Shown here: in pieces, positions 23,976-33,120 of the stretch
How the letters are laid out: each line of letters opens with the position of its first letter
How positions within the stretch are numbered: the stretch's first letter is position 1
From: Earliella scabrosa
Lineage: Eukaryota; Basidiomycota; Agaricomycetes; Polyporales; Polyporaceae
NCBI GenBank assembly: GCA_022605405.1
Contig: JABYQQ010000019.1
Coordinates: 434,001 to 498,000, forward strand
DNA length: 64,000 bases
Direction of reading: 5' to 3'
Notes under the pieces: generated by a model
What the model was told of the DNA's origin: nothing
The model's input: the letters and a program-made list of their open reading frames with translations, nothing else
The model's database searches: none
Program-made: the position numbers and the translations under genes

Positions 23976-25952
23976 TCAGTGGAAAGAACAATTCCTCACC
24001 GTAGCGTCTGGTAGCGGAGACGCTGATTTTCCTCGCTTTCTCCCTTTCATGGCTGTAGTAGCCCCAGAAGACTCCTCCAAGGTTGTAGATGCATCGATGG
24101 TAGCGACTTCATCCTCATCTGGCGGCACCTCGATCCACCCTTCCCAACCCTTGCGAGCGCCGGGGCGTTTCCGGCGCATTGGTTTCGAATGCACGCTGCG
24201 GGATCGTGACCGACGAGAAGAATGTGCACTGCGAGATCTTGACCCGCGGCTTGACAAGGAATGCATGCTGCCGGATCGCGAGAGAACCCGTGAATGGCCC
24301 GCAGCGGACCTTGATCTCGACCGTGTATATGAGCGATACGATGCCATGGACACTGAACGAGATCGTGATCTAGCATCATCACTTGGTGGGGGTCGGACCA
24401 ACCAGAAGGATGCCGGTCTTTTGGATGAGTCGGGTGATGGGACAGGGTCTTCAGATTGATGGGACCCCGCGTCGTATACAGATGGCGTCGGCTCGCTCGG
24501 AGTGCAGGCTAGTATTCCAACTGTGGAATCTCATCAGGTCATCAACCTATAGGAAACTTAGAGTGTCAATATCGCACCTCCGTCGTCGAGTATGATCACT
24601 TGTCGATCTTGAGCAACAAGGACATCGTACAGCATGATGCTCACACCAGAGTTGAAGATCTCTGGGTCGATGTTGGCGTGAACCTTGTGAAAGTATATCA
24701 GTATCCCCTCCACAGCGGAACGTGATGCTCACATCGGTTACGTCATCATCCGAAGCAAGTGCATAATCGGCAGCTGAGTGCTGGGTTTATCTAAATTCAG
24801 CATCGCCTGCTCGCATTGTAATGCACTGTTTTTCACGTACATCGAGGATATATCTTAGGATATCATCGACTGGATCGTTTGGCTATGAACCCACGCAGTC
24901 AAACCTACGGTTCTCCCAGGAATATATAAGGACGCACCTCACAGGGCGGAGGAGGAGACATCATGATATCCACATCCTCATGGCTCCCGACATCGCCTGT
25001 ACCATTTCCAGGGGATGGGGAACGGCTCGTTACCTCATCACCAGCAGAGCCACGAAGGACGGTTGGAAACAGAGCGAATCGACGCTTTAGCTTGTAGCGG
25101 ATGAGGAAGATGCATTGATCGAACCCCGTGTCGACTTCAGTTCTGGTGGGTTCAGGTGCGTCATCGGACGGAGGGAGGCGAGGAATACGAGGACCGCTGC
25201 ATCGTTGCTCTACAGACATGTAGGTGGAATGTGCCGTCTCCACCGAGAAACTCGTCTTCACAGAGGGTCCGAACTCGCCACCGAATACGAATTCGCCCTC
25301 TCTCGCCGACTGCGAGGCGGCTGCGAGAGCCCATTCGGCAGTTTTGACGAACCCTGACACGAAGACGAGCTCCTCGTCGTCGATGTTGATCTTGGCCACG
25401 TCCCGCGCAAAGCGGCCCCATGAGCTGTGGTACTGCTTGATGTATCGCTCGAGTCCTTCAGGTTTGTGAATCGAGTCGCGGATGGCATGCTGCTTCAACA
25501 CCAGCACAGCAGCTTGCTCGGCGGCGCAGCGAAATCGGATCTTGCCCACTGCTCCCACTGAAGGGGCGATCTCGGCGGTCCTGTCACAAGTGCGTCAGTC
25601 AGTGGTTGTAGGTAAATATGGTAAAACCTGATACTTGCAGAGAACCTTCGACACTGATTGCTGCGACTTTCCTACTGCAGAGTGGGCCCGGATGTAGTGC
25701 GCCTGTTCGGAGGTGTCGCAGACTGTTGGGGTAGGTAAAAGGTTCATAGCCGTCAGGAACGCCGGAACGGGCATTGATTGAATCGTCCTCGGAGAAAGTG
25801 GCATTGAAGAGACGGTAGAAACCGCCGTCCCGAGTATAACCCACATCGCCGATGAGAACCTCACCGGCTTCCGTGGGTTCGGGCTCCCAGAGGGCATATC
25901 CATGACCCCTCTGAGATAAGAGCTTCGTGTAAACTTGGCATGCGGTCTCCAT
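23976..25952 (-). CDS. Conserved-looking agaricomycete protein with RS-rich tail
   Basis: I recognise the style of a common agaricomycete hypothetical family but can assign no function. Start is the ATG at 25952 (METACQVYTKLLSQRGHGYA). Inferred exons are 25952-25635, 25570-24938, 24882-24841, 24780-24733, 24683-24578 and 24508 down to a stop at 23976; phases agree. The first two exons carry GDVGYTRDGGFYRLFNATFS, YIKQYHSSWGRFARDV, EELVFVSGFVKTAEWAL and CIFLIRYKLKRRFALF. The small exons give NDPVDDILRYILD, SAADYALASDDDVTD and HANIDPEIFNSGVSIMLYDV. If the GTGCGA donor at 24577 is not used, the protein stops at 24558; if used, it continues into a basic, Arg-Ser dipeptide-rich tail (about 24400-24150). 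No membrane segment is seen. The exon-1/2 acceptor has a second candidate 10 nt upstream that breaks the frame. Confidence 0.65.
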
Positions 25953-26443
25953 GCTGGTGAGGGTTGGGGAACAGAGAAGAATGGGCGATGACTCAGGCAA
26001 TGAACAAGCTCAGGCTGTAGGCTTTATGAGAGTGTCTGACGCTGACCGGTGCTGGCATGAGGCAAGTGTCGAACCCCGCGAATGCTCATGGACGCGTATC
26101 GCCTCTTGTATAGTCGACTCCTCGGGCGCTGATTGTGGTCCTAGTGCGTGTGAGAGTTCGGCACGGTGGGACTTGACAGTACTTGCAGACCATGTGCCGG
26201 TAAGACGTACATCGGACTCGGATGTGCGTGCAGTGCTATTCCTTCGTAAGTTGACATCTACGCAATCTTACTCACTTTGGACGTTGCCGCAGCTTGGATG
26301 ACTTTGAGTCAATGTCATGATATAACAGCTCGCGTTTGAAGCTGTCGTTGCGCATGACCGAAGGCCGTTCTTTCTTGCCCGTCGCATCTGACGGCCACTG
26401 GCACAGTGTGGCAGTGGCACTGCCTTCGGAGGAACCCGAGTAT
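25953..26443. other. Upstream spacer of the RS-rich gene
   Basis: About 0.5 kb between the ATG at 25952 and the TIR element; presumably the promoter region. No motif stands out. Confidence 0.4.
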
Positions 26444-26995
26444 CACGACGGGCACCGCCCCAGAACCGGTCGCCAGAAATGTTCGGGAAAATCTCCACTG
26501 AGGCGACCTGACTTGATCTTTTGAGCATGATTATCGTTATCTGGAGACGTAGCATTAGCTGGAGCCTTGTCGAGCCTTTAAGTGAGCAAGGAAGGAAGCC
26601 TTACAAGTGAACAAAGACTGCGACTGGAAACTTGAAGGATGGACAAAGGTAGCCTATCAATGACTCAGAAAGGCCTCCGAGTGAATGTCACCTAATCGGC
26701 GCGCAGATATGTCACATTCCGACCATTATGACACGTTCTGCTGCCCTGGATAGGTCACCTCTTCCCGTTCAAACCCCCCGCCACCGAATAGTTCACCTCG
26801 AAGAAACATTTCTTTCTATTGGAAATGACACCGAAGTATTCTTCATTTCCTACCACCGGAAAGTTGAGCTATAGTGTCGGTATAGGTTAGCTGTTACAGC
26901 GCCGGATATGCATGGTGAATGTTCAGGTCAGGTCGCCTCAGTGGAGATTTTCCCGAACATTTCTGGCGACCAGTTCTGGGGCGGTGCCCGCCGTG
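26444..26995. mobile_element. MITE-like element with 69-bp terminal inverted repeats
   Basis: A 552-bp element with perfectly placed ends: 26444-26512 and 26927-26995 are reverse complements over 69 bp with only two mismatches. Both ends start CACG(A/G)CGGGCACC when read inward. The element is flanked on each side by TAT (26441-26443 and 26996-26998), a possible 3-bp target duplication. The 414-bp interior is AT-richer than nearby genes and has no open frame that could be a transposase, so it would be non-autonomous. PIF/Harbinger elements make 3-bp duplications, usually TWA, so the superfamily is not settled. It lies between two type B F-box copies. Confidence 0.75.
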
Positions 26996-27699
26996 TATGT
27001 TGGCGCTTATGGTCAGTCTCCTGAGGCGGTGTTTCGGGGTCTTGTCTTCCACCACGAGCTTTGAACGAACACAGTGAAACTCGTGGTCGCAATTATATTG
27101 CCTCCCATTGCGTTACCAGAGATTCAGGAAGTATGATTCAATCGTGAGTATAGCGTTGTCTGTTTCGAGTAGTATGTAACAGTGAGTACTCTCGGCACTG
27201 CGTTGAGAATCAAATTCGAGCCCAGCTTCTGACATTTTCTTGACAATTCAGGGTCGGACAAGGCACGCCTATACACAGTACCATTCGCTTCCCTGCCCAT
27301 CTGCGCCGCTGACAGAGGAGGAAGTGCGACTGCTAATCCAGCATGAGCGCCTATCTGTTATCATCGTGTTCATAACTCAACTGTGAGTGGACGAGTGCCC
27401 CCTGGATCCTGCTTCTCTTCTCGACTGGATAGACCCCTCCTCTCGCCTGACCGGTGTGTCCTCTGAGAATTGGAACTCCTGATGGATTCACTGAAATCAA
27501 AACAGGTACGACACTTCAGGATCGAGTGTTGGTAATCTTTGGCTCGGAGCGCGAAGTGCGAGAAGGATACTGTCGGGTGACCTTTTTGGACCCTGGATCC
27601 CACTGATCCTGTGAGTTGTCATAACTCCATTGTTCCTGGCATGAGGAATGATATCTGGCTGACCTTATCGCGCCAAACGAGTCTTTCACTCGCCCTGGT
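26996..27699. other. Intergenic upstream of F-box type B copy 2
   Basis: About 0.7 kb between the TIR element and the F-box gene at 27700, probably its promoter region. No other feature is seen. Confidence 0.4.
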
Positions 27700-29590
27700 A
27701 TGTCGTCCAACACTGCAGGGAAAGTTCCTGGAGAGCAGGCTCCCTTTGCAAACCCAGGATTCGTTTCCACATCGGACGCATGGAAAGCGCTGTCTGACAT
27801 GACGAAGCAGAAGACCGAACTCGAACAACGCATTCTCCAAGCGGTGTTCTTCTTCAACGCCAATACTCCCATCACTCGTCTCCCAACCGAAGTCCTGGTC
27901 AAGATCTTCTCCTTGACCCACCCTCGCGGTCCTCCGCAACTCTACCTCGACACAGACAGGTCCTCGAGCACACGCGATCCTCCGTGGTACCCCATGGTCG
28001 CTGTATGTCGTGATTGGCGATCCGTCGTCTATGGAACGCCCGCGCTGTGGTGGTTCGCCCACGTAACTGATGTCACGAGCCTCGGCACATTTCAACACAC
28101 GCTCTCGATGTCCGGAACTCAGCCAGTCGATATCGTAATCGAAGACTGCAATAATATCAGCGCATTCGTGCTCGAGCTCCACGCACACAGCACCCGCATC
28201 AATCTCCTCCACGTCCGGAACGTCAGTTGCGACCAAGGGGACTTCATCGAAGAACTCGTCCAAAAGCCCCTACCTGCAGTACGCACTCTTCAGTTGTGGT
28301 TTGATCCCACGCTCTTCGAGATCGACGTAGAAGACGATCGTTTTGCAAACGCTCAGGTCTTCGACCTCGAGTTCAAGGGCAAATGCCATCTACCGCAGCT
28401 TTCAGAGCTCTCGTTGCGTGGAGTCGGACTTCAAGGCCCACTCCCCGGTCTCGGGGATAGCGTTCCTTCTCTGACGCGACTAGAGCTTCGCGACAGCATC
28501 TCACCCGACTGCAATCTCGTCGAGTTCATGGAATTCCTTCAGCTCTTCCCGGAGCTCGAGTCGCTCACGTTGGTGCGATTTCGGCCATGGGACGACGGCT
28601 TTGACGACATGGATGTTGACTTGGAGAGCCTGGAGCCCCTTCCAGTCGTCGCGTTCACTCCAAAACTGCTGCATCTGCACGTTGAGGACATTGACCTCTG
28701 CGTTGCGCGGATGCTCAGCGGCTTCGCCGTGCCGGTCTCGACGACAGTCACGATCGTCAAGCTCATCTCCCCAAACGACGCCATGGAGACGCGACGTCTT
28801 CACGAGATCCTTGCACGGCCTCTCGACTCCTGCCTACCAGCGAACAAATCGCGTCTTTCGATCCTGGGACAAATCGCTGCTGCGCGCATCGGGTGGTCCA
28901 AGACGTCCGTTCAGTTCGTCGCTGCTACCGGACAAGGCACCATCTCGATCGGGACGAAGAATGCGCCCTCGGCCTCCCGTGACGCCAATCAGGATATCCC
29001 ACAAGCAGTGACAAGACTGCTTTCCCAGTCGCCGCTGGTCACCCTCTGCATCGATGGCCTCGGCCGTTCCAAGTTCTCCGTCGAGCACTGGTCCCTCGTC
29101 TTCAAACAGCTACCCAGGCTGCGAAAGCTCGCCGTATTCGCGGACCACTGCGCGAATCGGAGTCGGAACAACGTGAAAATTTTACGGGGCGCCCTGGCGC
29201 GAACCCTGTCCGACGGTACACCGCTCTGTCCCAACCTCGAGGAGTTGTACTTGGACAATCCTTCGCTCGAAACCGATGCCGTATTCGCGTCGGTGTTGAA
29301 GGGCCTTCTTCTGACGCGCAGTGCGCGGTTGAAATCGCTGTACTACGAGCTGGACGCGGCTGAGAGTCAGCTCCCCAACCAAAGATCCCCACCCTCTCCA
29401 GAGATGGTCCATGCAGCTGAAGCCATACGCGCCACGCTGGAAGGCTGTGCAGAGGTTGTGCATTGCTCGTACGAACGATACGGACGCTTCCTGGAGGTCA
29501 GTGTACTTTCCATGTAGTGTCCATAGTCTCAACTGCCTTGCTCACACACACTCATAGGACGAGTTCATAAACTTGATCGAAAAGATTTGA
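27700..29590 (+). CDS. F-box protein, type B copy 2
   Basis: Two exons, 27700-29496 and 29558-29590, encode 609 residues. The order is the same as in the 21528 gene: GFVSTSDAWKALSDMTKQK coiled segment, F-box-like motif (ITRLPTEVLVKIFSLTHP, then PWYPMVAVCRDWRSVVYG, LWWFAHV) and leucine-rich C-terminal region. The final intron (GTCAGT at 29497 to CATAG at 29557) adds DEFINLIEKI, parallel to DELMNLMEKV in copy 1. A small insertion near 28365-28380 (LEFKGK) distinguishes it. Short blocks of near-identity with copy 1 alternate with regions roughly 80% similar. The role as SCF receptor is inferred from the family only. Confidence 0.88.
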
Positions 29591-30020
29591 GGCGTAGTAT
29601 GGTACTATGTAGTATCTGTTCGCGATGGTGCGGCGTTGAAGGTCTGCGAGTAGTAAATGTGTGCACTTGTAGTTCTGTGTATCTATTCCCCCCCAAACCG
29701 GCTCGTCCCTCACTGCTCATGGTATAAATCACCATATGTTGTCATTGCCTGCTCATGCTCGCCCATATGTATTGATGGGCCAACTGGGCTTCAAGGAGGC
29801 TGCCGGACCAACGGACCGTCGGACCGGTGCCCCGCAAGCCAAACTCATGTGGCGCTGGCTGGGCGCTCGTGAGTTTGCTATCAACCACCGTCACTAGCAG
29901 CTGCCAGGTCGTCTTCCCCTGGTCTTGCCTCTCTACGTGCTAACTCATTGGTGGTGAGGAAATTGTTTGAGGGTTGACTTGTGAGCTGTCAAGTACTGAA
30001 CAGAGCCTTCCACTAGTATG
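29591..30020. other. Spacer downstream of F-box copy 2
   Basis: About 0.4 kb without a recognised feature, leading into the direct-repeat unit at 30021. Confidence 0.4.
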
Positions 30021-30140
30021 ACGAGTGAACTTGCGTTACAGTGCGCAAATTTGCCTAACAGTGAGTGAAACTGTACAAATGTGAGCACAAGTGACTGATA
30101 TCGCCTGAGCTGCACCAAAAAACTCAATATTGTCCAGAAA
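30021..30140. repeat. 120-bp direct repeat, copy 1
   Basis: Identical over all 120 bp to 30283-30402, in the same orientation. The sequence begins ACGAGTGAACTTGCG and ends TTGTCCAGAAA. Perfect identity implies a young event. The pair and its 142-bp interior could be a small LTR-like unit, a transposon with subterminal repeats, or a simple segmental duplication. Confidence 0.9.
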
Positions 30141-30282
30141 TCAATTATGTTAGATAAGCAGAGTCACTGCACTAGCCGCCCATATTGGACATCCGCCCAG
30201 AGTGGCATGTAAACGTGTGCAGCTGCGTGCAGATGCGTACAGTTGCGCAAGGTTGCATAGACTTGCATGAAGTTGCATAAAA
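30141..30282. repeat. Interior with degenerate ~10-bp repeats
   Basis: The 142 bp between the two 120-bp repeats. From about 30215 it carries a run of degenerate AGTTGCRYR-type units of about 10-11 bp that continues into the start of copy 2. Not coding in any convincing way. Confidence 0.6.
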
Positions 30283-30402
30283 ACGAGTGAACTTGCGTTA
30301 CAGTGCGCAAATTTGCCTAACAGTGAGTGAAACTGTACAAATGTGAGCACAAGTGACTGATATCGCCTGAGCTGCACCAAAAAACTCAATATTGTCCAGA
30401 AA
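30283..30402. repeat. 120-bp direct repeat, copy 2
   Basis: Exact copy of 30021-30140. Just outside the pair, CACTAGTATGAC (30011-30022) and GGGTCATACACTAGT (30406-30420) form an imperfect inverted match, which could mark the ends of one roughly 410-bp element. Confidence 0.9.
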
Positions 30403-30594
30403 ACCGGGTCATACACTAGTCACGTCAAACATACTACGACAGTCAAGTCCGAACCGCAACCTCCTCTGAATCGGAGTCTAAAGAAGCGAGGGTGAGTGGT
30501 TGCTTATTCAGTACCATCGAAAACTCATGGAATACAATAGTCGTATTACCCATCGTCGCGACTTGTCACTCAGTCGTCCTACCCTCCTCACCTC

Positions 30595-32538
30595 ATGTCC
30601 GACAGAAACCACCGTGACCAGAGTAGATCTGACGTTGATATGCCTCCCATGCCAGCGCTGAAGCTTGGAGCAATGTCCGTGTTGGAGGCGGAGCAAGTCT
30701 TGCTCGACATGCTGAAGAAGAAGGCAGAGCTCGAACGACGAATCCCCGAAGTGGCGTCCTTCATCAACGCCAATCGCCCTATCAACCAATTGCCGGTCGA
30801 GATTCTCGTCACCATCTTCGACCTCGTTCATGGCGGGCTTCCATACATGATGTGCATTGTTCGAGAGAACTTCCCACGGAAACCCCCTTGGTATCCAATG
30901 ATCGCTGTCTGCCGCCTGTGGCGAGATATCGTCTCCTCTACCCCCAGGGCCCAAGCTCTGGTGGCTTGTCCACGTCGTTCCCGAGATCCGCGCCGACGTC
31001 CTGAAGTTTGTTCTCTCCAAATCCGGCAACTGCCCAGTCGACGTGATTCTGGAAGGATTAGAGGACGCCAAGACGCCTACGGAGACTCTGCTGGATCACA
31101 GTTCGCGCATTGCTACCCTTCACATCCAAGACGTTTCCCGTACCCAAGCGGATATTCTTTCGAAGCTCGTCCATCAGCATATGCCAACGTTGACGGAGCT
31201 GCGGATCTGGCTGGACCCCTGGAAGACAAATCTGATCGGGGAAGTAGTATCGGAAGCCGAGGTGTTCATGCTCGATATCCACACAAACAGCCACCCGAAG
31301 CTGTCGACGCTTTCTCTACGTGCGGTCGGGCTCGACGGCCTCGATAACGGGGCTGTCCCATGCCTTACAGAGTTAGAACTACGGGACATCATCACGCCGG
31401 ACTGCGCCATCAACGATTTCATGCGCTTCCTTCAAAGCTGCCCAGCTCTCAAGTCCTTGACCCTAGTCAGGTTCCGGCCACACGAGCCAGAATTCGACGT
31501 GTTGTCCGACCCGAACGACTTCGAGGCGCTACCCATCGTTACATTCACATCAACGTTGCGCGCGCTCTTCGTGGAAGACCTCGACGTATACGCCGCACGT
31601 CTCCTGACTGCGTTCTCTGTACCGGTGTCGACCCACGTCACGGTCATCAAGCTCGTTGACCTCGTCGATTCTGACGAGCTGAGGACTGCGGCCGAAGTCC
31701 TTAACCAGCCATTCTACTCCTGCCTACCAGCAGATCGCTCCAAATTGCCGATCTTCCAGCGTATTTGTCGCGCGTACATCAGCCAAGACAGCGTCGATCG
31801 CTCCTTATACTTTGTAGCCTCGGCAGACGAACACACAGGCAGAGTGTCGATTGGAGTGAAGGATTCGAGCAAATCCAGCAGTCCTCGACGTAACCTACCA
31901 CTCGAGGTGGCTACACTCCTGGCGCAGTCTCCGCTGACTGATCTCTGCATCGACCACCTCCGAGACATCGGCCCTCCCAGAGAGCAGGATCGATGGAGCC
32001 GTGCTCTAGAGCCACTCACAGAGATCAGGAAGCTTGCTGTCTTTGCGTCAGATCGTCACGGTCAAAGGGTTGCTCTAAACGTGCAAAACAGCTTGGCACC
32101 TGTTATGAACGCCCGGGCAGCTGATGGCACACCGCTGTGTCCCCATCTCGAGGAGTTAGCTCTGAGCTATGTTCCTTCATCGGAAAACGAGCTACAATTC
32201 CCGAAAGCGCTTGACAGCGCCTTACGGGAGAGGGAGACAGCACTCGGACACGGAATCAAGCTGCTCTACATAGAGCTGGTCGCGCCGAGCCCGTACAACT
32301 CGTTGGAAGGTGGTAGAATCTCACGCCGGACACAGGAGGTCATTGAAAATAATATTCGCGCCGTCCTCAGCGATCGCGCGGATGCTGTGCAATGCTCGTA
32401 TGACAGACGCGATCAAGAGCTCGAGGTGCGAATCTTGTTCTGTCAACTCGAACTCGCATTAATTCTCACTTTCAACTGATTTTGCAGCAGGAGAGCGCGG
32501 TATTGGGCCTCCAATTCAACATGTATGGGGAGATCTAG
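30595..32538 (+). pseudogene. F-box protein, type B copy 3, frameshifted
   Basis: The ATG at 30595 opens MSDRNHRDQSRSDVDMPPMP. The family pattern follows: KKKAELERRIPEVASFI, INQLPVEILVTIFDLVHG and PWYPMIAVCRLWRDIVSSTP. At about 30945-30952 seven extra bases lie between 'TPR' and 'LWWLVHV', so the original frame is lost and the rest (PGPKLWWLVHVVPEIRADV, then about 480 residues of leucine-rich sequence) is in another frame. The remainder is fully open to the family's last intron (GTGCGA at 32426 to GCAG at 32487), after which QESAVLGLQFNMYGEI ends at 32538. Only one lesion is visible, so a very recent pseudogene, a sequencing error in a C/G run, or a translated downstream part are all possible. 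Confidence 0.75.
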
Positions 32539-33120
32539 CTGCCTATGTAGACCACGGTTTCGTTGCATGAAGACACCCGCATTACCTCTCATTGGCTCAC
32601 GGCAATATTGTATGGCGCTTCCTACGCCTCTAATGCTTCCTCCGAAATCCACTCTATTTATATCCTTCCCTCGAGCGCCGACCCATTGCGATTTGGTGCC
32701 TATCGATGCTATGTCGGAGGGTCGTACCACAACCGCTCAGCTGGTCATCCTCGATCTCACTGCCTCTGTTCGTCGACCACTCTCCCTAGACTTGAAGTGG
32801 TCACAGGTCGGTTATCTCACAGGGTGGGTAATTTCCAACATGTCAAAGTCGATGTGACGTCTGGTACCGAAAAGTTGGGGTCTTCTAGCTATCGCCAAGA
32901 TACTACCTACGAGTCGTAGGCTACGACAGCGTTCAATAGGACTCTCTAATAGGTATGCTGTGACTATTCAATGGCTGGACACTGCTGACGGAACTCTAAC
33001 AGCACGCAGCCCTCATGCACCGCATGCGGTCCTGAACCACCTCGTGCCAAACTCAAATTTGGAAGCCTATAAGTGAGTCTAGACGACCGCAGCCCTAGGA
33101 CGACTCACGCACACAGCAGT
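32539..33120. other. Intergenic, TATA-like site before 33121
   Basis: About 0.6 kb. A TATAAG motif at 33068-33073, 48 bp before the next ATG, may be the core promoter of the membrane protein gene. Nothing else is recognised. Confidence 0.4.

Noticed and set aside
24558..24560. Stop codon taken as the end of the RS-rich gene
   Set aside because: Kept only as an alternative: a donor at 24577 removes it and joins, in the correct phase, to a long open exon with a strongly biased RS composition.
30150..30416. 88-codon minus-strand frame across the 120-bp direct repeats
   Set aside because: Composition follows the repeat units, there is no motif, and most of its sequence is duplicated in a second frame at 29945-30127.
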